From: Gemmatimonadota bacterium
GTDB taxonomy: Bacteria; Latescibacterota; UBA2968; UBA8231
Assembly (NCBI GenBank): GCA_009840005.1
Contig: VXOR01000068.1
Location: forward strand, 1 to 64,000
Direction: 5' to 3'
Length of the DNA stretch: 64,000 bases
Position 1 is the first letter of the stretch, and each line of letters opens with the position of its first letter. Shown here piece by piece: positions 15,558-24,922 of this stretch. Position numbers and translations under genes: made by a program. Below the pieces are notes generated by a model. That model did no database searches and was not told the origin of the DNA. It saw only the letters and a program-made list of their open reading frames with translations.

Positions 15558-18290
15558 GTGGCACGTGCGGTTATTATCACACTCGCCCTGTTGGCGCTCG
15601 ATCCTAGCGATCTCCGCGCCGAGGAATACGGCAACCGCCTAGGGCAGGGGCACGGCGTCGGACTGCAATATGTCACGCGCAGCCGCAGCACGCTCATCAA
15701 CGCCATCGATCCAAGGGTGCAGAAGTGGTACATGCCCCAAGAATTGTACAGCGAATACCGCCTGAAGCAGTGGGAATACACCAATTATGCGAGGAATTTC
15801 TATCGCAGCTATTTATCGGCGACGCTCGAGGGAGATTACTTTTACGATCTCTTTGGTCGTCGCGTGATGCACGGGTGGTTGGTCTATGAGGCGCGAAAAG
15901 AACAACCGAGGGCCTCAGAGGGCAATAGTTTGCTCAAGGGCCTGCCCTACGGCAGCAATTTCCAGAATCTAGTCATCGCCTCCGACTCCAAGGGGCAGCA
16001 CCATTTCTCTTTGACGCTAGGCGATGAGATCGCCACGACTCTCACGCCGATGACGTTCCGCAAGGCTGTCTTCAACGGCGTTCAGTTCCACTATCTGCGG
16101 GATCGCTACGCCGGTACGGTGCTGTTGTCGCGCATCAGCGCGCCGCTGGTCACTACCTCGTCGTTTGACGTGGGGCTGACCAATGCCACGGAATTGACCG
16201 CCGGGCGTCTCACCGCCGAGGTGGGCGAACACGTCACGGTCGGCGGTACGTACGTCAACAGCCACAATAGCCGCGCCACCTTGGAGCGCTTTGCCGGCAA
16301 TATGTTCAAGGGATTTCTCACCACCGACCAAGCCGGCAACGCCGTCACTTTTGTCGAGGTGCGCCTCGGCGACGATTCGCCCGAAGATGGCGAGAATGGG
16401 GCCGTACTCTTTGCTGAGAACATCATCCTAAAGGATGTAAACGGCCATCAGTGGAACGGCGCGCAGGTCGGTTATGTGCCGTCGCGCACAGGCGGTGAAC
16501 TGCGCGACGGTTTTGCGGTGGCCGACGGCGGCGACCGCATTGTGCTGCGCTACAATCTCGAAGCCTTGGCCTCGGCACGGGTCGTGGAGGTAGATGGCGA
16601 GCCTATGTGGAGCCCAACTACGGTTGATTCCCTCGCCGAGGTGGGCTTTGAATTGGTCTTGGCCAATGATTATCGGGTTGAGGTCGCTTCGAATCGCCAG
16701 ACCAATATAGAAGCGCAGCCGGTCTTCCTCTTGGTCGAGAGCGCTCCGGGCAATGTCGGCGATACGTCCAACCGGCGCACCGTGCGCTTTGACTACGGTC
16801 TGCCCACGGCCAATCAGATCGCTGGCCTCACCTTGGAAGTGCGCCAAGTGTGGGGTTTTGACCTGTACGCCGAATTAAACGTCAACCACCGCTTTGCGCA
16901 GTACCCCAGCCCCTTGCTGACGACCCACCGAACGTCCTCTAGACAGGCCCAAGCGTGGATGGTCAACCTAGCGCAAATACGTGCGCCCTATTTTTTGTAC
17001 GGCGAAGTCTTCAGCATGGACCCGGATTATACCACCAGCGTTTTTATGACCGAGACCAATGGGCGGGTCGATTACGTCGATCAAGAGTCCTTTTTGTACG
17101 ACTATGTCGATGACAACGACGATTTGGACCGCTTCCCGGACCAAAAGCGTCGGTGGCAGTCATCGTGGCTGGGAGAAACTATTTCCACTGGCGAGGGGGC
17201 AGCCGATCCGGCCGTGTTTCCCGGTTGGGATGAAAACGGCGATTTCATTTCCGATTTCAATCAGAACGATACGCCGACCCGCCGCAATGCACTGGCTGAT
17301 TACGAGGAGCCTTTTTTGCGCTTCAACGTCGATCGGCCCGAGTTCCTTTTTGGCATTGACATGAACAACAACGGCTGGATTGACCGCTTTGAAGACGACG
17401 TTGATCCCGATTATCCCTACGACCGGAATCTGCGGGGATACAATGTGTACGGCGGCGTTGATGTCGTGCCCAAAGTACGCCTGACCGTGGGCCAGACGCG
17501 GCAGTGGCAGTTGTCCACCAAGCGGCGCAGCGAGGTTGCGTATGGTCTTTTCGTCTTGGAACGGGACTGGCCCGGCATGGGTCGCTTGCGCGTCTTTGAG
17601 CACCTGAAGAAAGTGCGCGACAATATAGCGGACGACCGTTTGGCGGCCTCGCAGGCCATTGGCGAGCAGCAGGCCGTGGTGGAAGATCCGCTAGCAGCCC
17701 AGAACACTTGGATCAACACCGTGTGGCTGGGGTTCGATTACACCGGCCTGGGATCTCTGCATGTAATCAACAAATTCAAGTACGAGATCTTGCACCAGCG
17801 CGCCGAGCAGCAGGTGCTCGCCGAGCGCGGTGCCCGCCGTCGCGGGCGCTTTTTGGGCGTGGTCAACAAGGCTGATTACGGCCGCGATATTGGCCGAATA
17901 CACATCCGGCCGCGCCTTAAAAACGAGTTCTTCTGGGATGTTCCCTATCTCGAACGGGCAAGCGAGCGCCAGTGGTGGAAACAGATGCTGTCGTTCAGCG
18001 TGCGCTTCCCCCTGCTCAAGGAGTCGTGGATTGAGACGGGCGTTGAACAGGTTTTTATCACGGACCTAGCCACGGACGCAAAGCAAATGGCTGCGGGCGA
18101 GCGGACGGGCGATGGCCAACAGACAGTTCTGGCGATCCAGTTGACTAATTACGGTACGTACATGGGCTACCGCTCAATCATGCAGTGCGGTTTGCGCTTT
18201 GATCGGGACCAGTTTGAGCGCGTTGACCGGAAGTCCGAAACCAAGACCGGCAGCCTCGTCTTTGTCTCGTTCTACGCCGGTCTGGAGTAG
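15558..18290 (+). CDS. Putative outer-membrane beta-barrel protein, paralogue of the preceding gene (910 aa)
   Basis: GTG at 15558, two bases after the previous stop, opens a signal peptide (ITLALLALDPSDLRAEE). The product aligns end to end with the 909-aa neighbour: WYMPQELYSEYR, IASDSKGQHHF, TTLTPMTFRKAVFNGVQ, LLSRISAP, TVRFDYGLPTANQI, EEPFLRFNVDRPEFLFGI, DNIADDR, NTVWLGFDYTG, ending FVSFYAGLE. The EF-hand loop DMNNNGWIDRFE is kept (residues 601-612), and DENGDFISDFNQND starts near 558. Keeping two divergent copies side by side suggests a heteromeric pair rather than redundancy; this is inference. No independent RBS is clear, so translation is probably coupled. Confidence 0.75.
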   Translation: MARAVIITLALLALDPSDLRAEEYGNRLGQGHGVGLQYVTRSRSTLINAIDPRVQKWYMPQELYSEYRLKQWEYTNYARNFYRSYLSATLEGDYFYDLFGRRVMHGWLVYEARKEQPRASEGNSLLKGLPYGSNFQNLVIASDSKGQHHFSLTLGDEIATTLTPMTFRKAVFNGVQFHYLRDRYAGTVLLSRISAPLVTTSSFDVGLTNATELTAGRLTAEVGEHVTVGGTYVNSHNSRATLERFAGNMFKGFLTTDQAGNAVTFVEVRLGDDSPEDGENGAVLFAENIILKDVNGHQWNGAQVGYVPSRTGGELRDGFAVADGGDRIVLRYNLEALASARVVEVDGEPMWSPTTVDSLAEVGFELVLANDYRVEVASNRQTNIEAQPVFLLVESAPGNVGDTSNRRTVRFDYGLPTANQIAGLTLEVRQVWGFDLYAELNVNHRFAQYPSPLLTTHRTSSRQAQAWMVNLAQIRAPYFLYGEVFSMDPDYTTSVFMTETNGRVDYVDQESFLYDYVDDNDDLDRFPDQKRRWQSSWLGETISTGEGAADPAVFPGWDENGDFISDFNQNDTPTRRNALADYEEPFLRFNVDRPEFLFGIDMNNNGWIDRFEDDVDPDYPYDRNLRGYNVYGGVDVVPKVRLTVGQTRQWQLSTKRRSEVAYGLFVLERDWPGMGRLRVFEHLKKVRDNIADDRLAASQAIGEQQAVVEDPLAAQNTWINTVWLGFDYTGLGSLHVINKFKYEILHQRAEQQVLAERGARRRGRFLGVVNKADYGRDIGRIHIRPRLKNEFFWDVPYLERASERQWWKQMLSFSVRFPLLKESWIETGVEQVFITDLATDAKQMAAGERTGDGQQTVLAIQLTNYGTYMGYRSIMQCGLRFDRDQFERVDRKSETKTGSLVFVSFYAGLE

Positions 18291-18300
18291 GAGGATTTCT

Positions 18301-20814
18301 ATGACGAGCAGGCATTGGGCGATCTGGACTTTAGTCGTCGTGCTTGGTTGCCGGGCCGCAGTGGCCCAGGAGGGGTACGCGATTCAAGGCAACCGCATTG
18401 TCACCCAAGGTGCAGACCAGTGGCACCAATGGATTTTTCCCTTTGGCACGGTTGATATCGATTCCGAGGGCGCTAGACCGCACTTTGTGGCGTCGGAACT
18501 CAATGCCTGCCTCAATGCGTACCGCTTTCCCCTAGGGGCCGACGAGGACGAAAAGGAAGGGGGGATCCTAGCCGCTGGATCGGGGCTGGCCGGAGCAGCG
18601 CACATCCTCGACGGCAATGTAGATACCTACTGGGAGCCCGACCTAGATGACCCACAAGACCTGTGGTGGGCGGCGATTGACTTGGGGCGGATCGTATCGG
18701 CCAAGCGCCTTGTTTTGCGCTTTGCCCGCGAAGGCGAGGGCGATCCGTTTTACCAGTTCCGCCTGATGGTAGCCGACGGCGAGGGCAAAGTAGGCGATAA
18801 TCTCGATTATCACTTAGTCGGCAAGACCGAGCGGCCCAATGTCGATCAACGCGAATTTTCCTTTGATCTACAGCCCTTTCAAAGTGCCGATCCTCATTTT
18901 ACCGGCGATGCCTTTCGCTTTGTACAAGTGGTGATGACGGACAGCCGCTTGGGCAAGGCCGAGGAAGTGGATAGCTTGGCCTATCAGAATTTGCCAGCGG
19001 ATCTACAGGGCGCAGTGGAGTACTTCGGTCGCAGCCGCAGTGGGAACGAGTGGCTTCTCGACAGGGATGCCTATGAACTGCTCGATCGGTCCGAGCGGGG
19101 TTCAATCCGCTATTATCGCCGCGAACAACCACGCCTCGCCGAGGTCGAAGTCTGGACCTTGGGCGAGAATATATCGCTGGGGGCGATCCAGCGGGGCGGC
19201 ACGGTGGAAGGGCACGGCTTTAATCCCACCCGCAGCCTCGATGGGGACTACACAACTTGGTACGGTCTGCAGCAGAGTTACACCCGCGAGGCGGCCGAGC
19301 CCGAACGGCAAGTTCTCTTCGACCTAGGGGCTTTGTACTGGCTGGATCTATTCCACTTTCTGCCGCCAGCGGCTCGCAGCGCCGGAGGCACGCTGGGCAA
19401 TTATCGGATGAAACTGTCGGACGGTTCGCTCGCTCCTGACGGAAGTTTGCAGTGGGTGCAAGTCGAAGAGCGGCGGGCCTTCCGCCAGCCTCGGTTCCAA
19501 GAGGTGCGCTTTGAGTTGCAAAAGGTCCGCTACATTGCCTTCGACTACTTGGTGGGCAGGGGGGGCAACAGAGCCGGGTGGTCCGAACTCCAGGCCTACG
19601 GCGAGGGCTATCAGCCGGAAGTGGTGTTGGAATCGCCGTTGATCGACCTGAGCAGTAGCATGAATTTGACCACGCTCCACTGGGAGGCCGACGTCCCGCC
19701 CGGTACGCGCATTGAGGTGGCCACTCGCACTGGCGATCAAACCAAAGTCAACACCACGTATTACCGGAGTGACGGCGCCGAGGTGGACAAAAAAGCGTAC
19801 CATAAATTGATTGCCGCGCTCAAGGGGGATTCGCTCAATGTGTTGGTCGTCGATGAGGAAACTTGGAGCCCTTGGAGCAAACCGCACCTGCTGTCGGGCC
19901 AAGTCATCACTTCGCCGTCGCCGCGCCGCTTCCTCAAGACTCAAGTGCGGTTGAGCAGCGACGACCCGCAAAATGCCGTGCTATTGCGGCGTTTGGAGGT
20001 GTCGTTTTCCCAACCGTGGGTAGGCAGAGCTTTGGGCGAGGTATTCCCGGTGCAGGTGGAACGCTCGGGAGAGGACACGCCTCTAACCTTTTTTATTCGG
20101 CCAGTGCGGCGGGTGGGCGATCCGGGCATTGACGAGGTGCTGTTGGTCAGTTCTGGGGGGACACCGCTGTCGCTGCGGGAGGTGCGCCTTGGCTCTGCAG
20201 CGGAAGTAGCTGCCGGAGGAGGCGAGGCGCTGGGTCTAGATGTGGTGGAAGTGCTTGAGACCGCGTCCGATTCGCTGTGGGTCCGCCTGCCCGACGCGGT
20301 GGGCCGGGATGAAGTCATAGCGGTCGATGTATTGACTGCGCTATTTGGTCACGGCGTTTCCTTTGCCGGACGAGTGGGCAACCGCGATGATTCGGGAACT
20401 TGGCAATTGGTCGAGGCCGACCAGGAGGCCGTGGCCGAAGTGGAAAGTGGCGTCCTGCGGGTGCTGGTGCCCTCGGGTCAGGTGGGTTTGGCAGACCTGA
20501 CGCTGGATACAAAGGTCTTGACGCCCAATGGGGACGGGATCAATGATGCAGCACGGCTTGGCTTTGAAGTGCTGCGCTTGGATGGAACTCAGGCGGTGAT
20601 CGTCTCGGTGCACGATCTGGCCGGTCGTCGCATTTGGACACTGGAGCAGGTGCGCGAGCGGGCGAGCGGGCAATACGAGGTGGTCTGGGAGGGGGCGGAT
20701 GATGCGGGCGAACGGGTGCCGCCGGGGACGTATATTTTGCGGGTGGAGGTGGATGCGGATGCGCGCAGCAATGTGCGGACCCAGATAATGCGGCTAGTTC
20801 ATGTGGTGTATTGA
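18301..20814 (+). CDS. Large secreted CTD-family protein, second in the surface cluster (837 aa)
   Basis: ATG at 18301 is set by AGGAGG six bases upstream. The leader (AIWTLVVVLGCRAAVAQ) could be cut either as a lipoprotein at VLGC or by signal peptidase I after AVA. Two discoidin-like regions are visible, one near residues 80-215 (DGNVDTYWEP, AAIDLGRIVSAKRLVLRF) and one near 290-440 (SLDGDYTTWYG, VLFDLGALYWLDLFHFLP). These are followed by a WSPWSKPHLLSG segment, GEVFPVQ middle module and C-terminal domain from about residue 741 (TPNGDGINDAARL, VHDLAGRRIWTL, WEGADDAG, PPGTYILRV) ending HVVY. The doubled discoidin part explains its extra length over the paralogues. Confidence 0.85.
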   Translation: MTSRHWAIWTLVVVLGCRAAVAQEGYAIQGNRIVTQGADQWHQWIFPFGTVDIDSEGARPHFVASELNACLNAYRFPLGADEDEKEGGILAAGSGLAGAAHILDGNVDTYWEPDLDDPQDLWWAAIDLGRIVSAKRLVLRFAREGEGDPFYQFRLMVADGEGKVGDNLDYHLVGKTERPNVDQREFSFDLQPFQSADPHFTGDAFRFVQVVMTDSRLGKAEEVDSLAYQNLPADLQGAVEYFGRSRSGNEWLLDRDAYELLDRSERGSIRYYRREQPRLAEVEVWTLGENISLGAIQRGGTVEGHGFNPTRSLDGDYTTWYGLQQSYTREAAEPERQVLFDLGALYWLDLFHFLPPAARSAGGTLGNYRMKLSDGSLAPDGSLQWVQVEERRAFRQPRFQEVRFELQKVRYIAFDYLVGRGGNRAGWSELQAYGEGYQPEVVLESPLIDLSSSMNLTTLHWEADVPPGTRIEVATRTGDQTKVNTTYYRSDGAEVDKKAYHKLIAALKGDSLNVLVVDEETWSPWSKPHLLSGQVITSPSPRRFLKTQVRLSSDDPQNAVLLRRLEVSFSQPWVGRALGEVFPVQVERSGEDTPLTFFIRPVRRVGDPGIDEVLLVSSGGTPLSLREVRLGSAAEVAAGGGEALGLDVVEVLETASDSLWVRLPDAVGRDEVIAVDVLTALFGHGVSFAGRVGNRDDSGTWQLVEADQEAVAEVESGVLRVLVPSGQVGLADLTLDTKVLTPNGDGINDAARLGFEVLRLDGTQAVIVSVHDLAGRRIWTLEQVRERASGQYEVVWEGADDAGERVPPGTYILRVEVDADARSNVRTQIMRLVHVVY

Positions 20815-20823
20815 GGCGCAGGG

Positions 20824-22638
20824 GTGGGCCGCCAAGTCCAACGATTGACGGCGATCTTGGCGCTTGGCTGGTCTATGGGCTGCCAAGGCGAGCCGCCGGC
20901 AGTGTATTTCACCGACGCCACCGACCAAGCGGGCCTTTCTTTTATCCACGAAAACGGTGCCGCCGGGCAGTACTTTCTCATCGAGACTATGGGCGCGGGT
21001 GGGGCGCTGGCCGACTTTGACGAGGACGGCGACTTAGATATCTATCTGGTCAACGGCTTCGATCTAAGGGGCTTGGACACCCCGCCGATCAACTTGGCGC
21101 ATCGAGAAGACGGCCTCTTTTGGGTGGCCCCATCGGCACCCAGCGCCGAGGACCGCTCTGCGGACCCAGCCGATTACGCGGTCGCGCTGGTCCCCGTAGC
21201 TGGGGTGGAACCAAGGGGCAATGCGCTCTACCGCAACGAAGGGACTGGTACTTTTGTCGAAGTGCCCAAGGCCGGTGGAGCTGCGGACAAAGGTTATGGC
21301 ATGGGCGTAGCCGTGGCCGATGCCGACAACGACGGCGACCAAGACCTGTACGCGACCAACTACGGGCCCAATGCTCTCTATCACAACCGGGGGGACGCCA
21401 CCTTTATCCGCAGCCGTGGCGTCGAGGCCCCCCAATGGAGCACCAGCGCCGCCTTTTTCGACCGCGACAACGATGGCGCGCTCGATCTGTACGTGGTCAA
21501 TTATCTCGATTTTACCCTAGCTACCAACAAAATCTGCGGTGGTTTCATCCGCACTGACGACGCGGGCTTGCGCGCCATTGGGAAAGATACGCGCTCGTAC
21601 TGCGCGCCCAGCGAATACGGGGGCGTGCCCGATGTGCTCTACCACAACGAGGGGGAGGGCACTTTTAGCGATGTATCCATTGCCGCCGGTATCGCCAATC
21701 CCAATGGCAAGGGCTTGGGCGTGGTGGCTTGGGACTGGAACGAGGACGGCTACCAGGATCTATACGTGGCCAACGACGGGGTGGCCAACTTCCTTTTCCA
21801 AAATGCCGGCGATGGCACCTTCCGCGATATAGCCCTACAAGCCGGGGTGGCCTACAATGTGCGCGGCCAAGCCGAGGCTGGCATGGGGGTGGACATCGGC
21901 GATTGCGACCGCGATGGCGATTGGGATCTGTTCGTCACCAATTTCTCCCGCGAGACCAATACGCTCTACCGCAACGAAGGAACCTACTTCAAAGATGTGA
22001 CCGCAGCCTCGGGCTTGGGTCGGCCGAGTTGGCTCTATTTGGGCTTTGGCACCGCGTTTTTCGATTACGACCACGACGGCGACCAAGATCTGTACGTGGC
22101 CAACGGCCATGTCTTGGATCGCGTCCATATACTGCAACCTGGGGTGCGCTACGCCCAAGAGCATCAGCTATTTCGCAACGATGGTTTCTGCCGCTTCGCC
22201 GATGTGGCGGACAGTGCGGGGAGTTGGTTCGCGCAAGAGCAAATAAGCCGGGGGTTGGCCCAAGGCGACTGGGACGGTGACGGCGATCTGGACCTGCTGG
22301 TGACCAATTGCGGAGGACCAGCCAAGCTAGCGCGCAATCACAACGGCAACGGGCGCAATTGGACCTCAATCAAGCTGGTGGCTACAGCGGCCAATCGGGA
22401 TGCGGTGGGAGCCGAGGTGCGGCTGGTGACCGGTTCGTTGGAGCAGCGCCGCCTAGTGAGAAGTGGGAGCAGCTATTTATCGGCTGGCGACCGGCGACTC
22501 CACTTCGGCTTGGGCGGCCACGAGCGCATTGACCTGCTGGAAGTCCAATGGCCGGATGGGACCGCGCAGGTATTTCGGGATCTACCCGCCGAACAAAATT
22601 GGCTAATTGAGCAAGGGCGGGGTGTGCAGGATGAATAG
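20824..22638 (+). CDS. FG-GAP/VCBS-repeat lipoprotein with ASPIC/UnbV domain (604 aa)
   Basis: GTG at 20824, nine bases after the previous stop, gives a short lipoprotein-type leader (LTAILALGWSMGCQG; cysteine near residue 20). FG-GAP blades run from about residue 55 to 500 (DFDEDGDLDIYLVNG, DADNDGDQDLYATNYG, DRDNDGALDLYVVNYL, DCDRDGDWDLFVTNF, DYDHDGDQDLYVANG, DWDGDGDLDLLVTN), each with Asp-rich calcium-binding loops. An ASPIC/UnbV domain (GAEVRLVTGS, LVRSGSSYLSAGDRRLHFGLG, WPDGTAQV) ends the protein. It is a paralogue of the 3029-4690 gene. It overlaps the next gene by eight bases, so the two are probably translationally coupled. Confidence 0.9.
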   Translation: MGRQVQRLTAILALGWSMGCQGEPPAVYFTDATDQAGLSFIHENGAAGQYFLIETMGAGGALADFDEDGDLDIYLVNGFDLRGLDTPPINLAHREDGLFWVAPSAPSAEDRSADPADYAVALVPVAGVEPRGNALYRNEGTGTFVEVPKAGGAADKGYGMGVAVADADNDGDQDLYATNYGPNALYHNRGDATFIRSRGVEAPQWSTSAAFFDRDNDGALDLYVVNYLDFTLATNKICGGFIRTDDAGLRAIGKDTRSYCAPSEYGGVPDVLYHNEGEGTFSDVSIAAGIANPNGKGLGVVAWDWNEDGYQDLYVANDGVANFLFQNAGDGTFRDIALQAGVAYNVRGQAEAGMGVDIGDCDRDGDWDLFVTNFSRETNTLYRNEGTYFKDVTAASGLGRPSWLYLGFGTAFFDYDHDGDQDLYVANGHVLDRVHILQPGVRYAQEHQLFRNDGFCRFADVADSAGSWFAQEQISRGLAQGDWDGDGDLDLLVTNCGGPAKLARNHNGNGRNWTSIKLVATAANRDAVGAEVRLVTGSLEQRRLVRSGSSYLSAGDRRLHFGLGGHERIDLLEVQWPDGTAQVFRDLPAEQNWLIEQGRGVQDE

Positions 22639-24640
22639 TCCGTCCTCGGCAGCCTCAATGGGCCGGCGCGAGTTGGGGATGGCAGGCGGTCTCTTTCTCT
22701 TGGCGTTGGTCGTGCGGCTGGTCTATCTGGAGCACAGCCAAGACAATCCCTTTTTCTCGGCCCCGGTAGTGGACGCCCACTCCTACGTGGCGCAGGCGCG
22801 GCAGCTTGTCGAGGTGTCTTGGGTGGGAGACAAGCCCTTTTGGCAGCCGCCTCTATACCCCTATTTTCTCGCCCTGATCTACGCTGTTTTCGGCGATTTG
22901 TTCTGGACGCCCCGATTTATTCAGTTCCTCTTGGGAGCGGCCTCTTGTGCTTTGGTGTTTGGCATCGGTCGGCAGGTATTTGGCACCCGAGTCGGTCTCC
23001 TCGCTGGGGCGATGACCTGTCTATATGGCCCCTCCATCTATTTTGAGGGAGAGTTGCTGCCCACCGCGCTGGCCGTTTTTCTCAATCTCCTGTTGCTCTT
23101 GGTCCTGCTCCAGCCCGGCCGGGGATGGGGACAGGCTCTAGTCTCGGGCCTTGTCCAAGGCTTGGCCATAGTCGCCGTGCCCAATGCGGCCCTGTTGGCT
23201 CCTTGCGCCTGCCTGTGGTACTGGAAAAGCGCCGAGCGAGCCGGGCGGAGCAAGCTGGTCTGGTGCCTGCTTTTTGCGGCGACAGCCTGTGCCGTGGTCG
23301 GCGTGGTGACGGCGAGAAACTGGGCGGTCAGCGGCGAGTTCATCCCCTTGTCTTGGAACGGCGGCGTGAATTTCTACTTGGGCAACCATCCCGATTACGA
23401 CCTCTTGGTGGGGATTCGCCCAGGGCCGGAATGGGAGGCCTTAATGGATCAGCCGCTGGCAGCGGGCTATGAGGGGTACGCCGAGCGGTCGGCCTATTTC
23501 TACCGGCAAGCTGGCTCCTGGATCGCTAGTGCGCCGGGGGATTTTGTGCGGTTGTTGGGGTACAAGGCGTTCTTGTTGGCGCGAGGCGAGGAGATCAAGC
23601 GCAACCAAGACGTGTACTTCGCCCGCACCTATTCCTGGCTGATGAGCGTCTTGCTGTGGAAAACCCACCACTTTGCCTTTCCTTTTGGGCTACTGGGGCC
23701 CTTGGCTGCTGTGGGTATGGTCTTGGCTTGGCGGCACCGACCCGAGGCGAGTTTGCTCCTGCTCTGCACCGGCGCGTACAGCGCCTCGCTCCTGCTCTTT
23801 TTCATTACCGGCCGCTATCGCTTGCCCTTGGTGCCGCTGCTGCTGCTCTTTGCTGGATACGCTCTGCTCTGGCTGGTGCAACAGGGGCAGGCCCGACAGT
23901 GGCGTCCCTTGGGGAGCGGTGTGGCTTTTGTCGTTTTGCTGGGGGTCGCCGCCAACGCTGGCCTGCGGCCGGCCGATCCCTTGGCCGACGCGGAAATACA
24001 CTTTGATCTGGGACGCGGCCAAGCCCAACAGGGACAGTATGCGGCTGCGGTGCACTCCTTTGGGACCGCCGTGCAACTCGATCCAAATTACCTGCGAGCC
24101 CGCCACAATCTAGGTGCGGCGCTGGCGGCGCTGAAGCGCTACGACGAAGCCGAGGTGGTTTATCGGCAGGCCCTAGCGCAAGCGCCCGAAGATCGGGGAC
24201 TGCACCTCAACTTGGCGGCTCTGTACCGGGCTACGGGACGATACGAGCAAGCGGTTGAGCATTACCGCCGAGTGTTGGCCACAAAGGCCGACGCAGCGGT
24301 TTTTCTATTTCTGGGACGAGTCTATAAGAAAATGGGGGCAACAGAGCAGGCCCGGGAAGCCTTTGTGGAGGCGCTAAGTGGCGACGAAGTGCGGGCGCAG
24401 GCGGCCAACGAGCTGGGCTTGATCGAGGTTCGACAAGGGGCGTTGGAGCGGGCGGTTGATTATTTTGCCATAGCTCTAAAAGCCGCGCCTGGCAATCACT
24501 TGATCGCCTTTAATCTGGGGGCGGCCTACCACGACTTGGGTCAATTCGACAAGGCGGCCGAATTCTACCGCTTGACCCTGAGCTTGGCCCCCGAGTACGC
24601 CAAAGCCCAGCGCGCATTGACGCGATTGCAGCGGCGATAG
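22631..24640 (+). CDS. GT39-like membrane glycosyltransferase with C-terminal TPR domain (669 aa)
   Basis: ATG at 22631 overlaps the previous stop by eight bases. Residues ~15-450 contain about ten to twelve membrane segments, with an early loop (DAHSYVAQARQL, KPFWQPPLYPYFLALIY) typical of ArnT/PMT-type lipid-linked sugar transferases; an acidic residue in this first loop is the usual catalytic site. Residues ~460-669 hold five or more TPR units (HFDLGRGQAQQGQYAAAV, AGAALAAL-type spacing, LGAAYHDLGQFDKAAEFY). The family uses polyprenyl-phosphate sugars outside the inner membrane. At the end of a cluster of secreted proteins, a role in glycosylating one of them or a surface glycan is plausible but unproven. 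Confidence 0.8.
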   Translation: MNSPSSAASMGRRELGMAGGLFLLALVVRLVYLEHSQDNPFFSAPVVDAHSYVAQARQLVEVSWVGDKPFWQPPLYPYFLALIYAVFGDLFWTPRFIQFLLGAASCALVFGIGRQVFGTRVGLLAGAMTCLYGPSIYFEGELLPTALAVFLNLLLLLVLLQPGRGWGQALVSGLVQGLAIVAVPNAALLAPCACLWYWKSAERAGRSKLVWCLLFAATACAVVGVVTARNWAVSGEFIPLSWNGGVNFYLGNHPDYDLLVGIRPGPEWEALMDQPLAAGYEGYAERSAYFYRQAGSWIASAPGDFVRLLGYKAFLLARGEEIKRNQDVYFARTYSWLMSVLLWKTHHFAFPFGLLGPLAAVGMVLAWRHRPEASLLLLCTGAYSASLLLFFITGRYRLPLVPLLLLFAGYALLWLVQQGQARQWRPLGSGVAFVVLLGVAANAGLRPADPLADAEIHFDLGRGQAQQGQYAAAVHSFGTAVQLDPNYLRARHNLGAALAALKRYDEAEVVYRQALAQAPEDRGLHLNLAALYRATGRYEQAVEHYRRVLATKADAAVFLFLGRVYKKMGATEQAREAFVEALSGDEVRAQAANELGLIEVRQGALERAVDYFAIALKAAPGNHLIAFNLGAAYHDLGQFDKAAEFYRLTLSLAPEYAKAQRALTRLQRR

Positions 24641-24645
24641 CCCTG

Positions 24646-24809
24646 AGAAGCTGTCTGAAAACCCCTGGTGGCCTTCGCGCGGCTGCAAACGCGGCGTCCG
24701 GCGTTGGGCAAAGCCACCCATATTTCGTCAATATGGGCGGCTTTACCCGCCTTGTCCGCCCCGCTTTCGCTCACGCTCGGGGCACACCCGGAATTTCCAG
24801 ACAGCTTCT
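24646..24809. mobile_element. MITE-like element, GAAGCTGTCTG termini (~164 bp)
   Basis: The left end reads AGAAGCTGTCTGAAAA (24646-24661). The right end is its inverted repeat, TTTCCAGACAGCTTCT, ending at 24809, with one mismatch over the 16 bases. The inside is GC-rich with further short inverted repeats and no open frame of note. TGA occurs on both outer sides of GAAGCTGTCTG, which could be a 3-base target duplication or chance. Related single ends lie at 34171 and 34907, and a shorter related element at 60962. No transposase is encoded. Confidence 0.6.
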
Positions 24810-24922
24810 GAGAGACCGTTTGGAATCATCATACCTGGCTAAGACGACCGAACCGGCACAAGATACAGCAACGCATTATGCAAGTACTGCGGCAATTTGA
24901 CGACACGGAATGGAATGCGAGA

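Noticed and set aside
12826..18290. The ~910-aa proteins as SprA-like type IX secretion channels
   Set aside because: A few short motifs are reminiscent, but the proteins are far smaller than SprA, and no other type IX component was recognised in the window.
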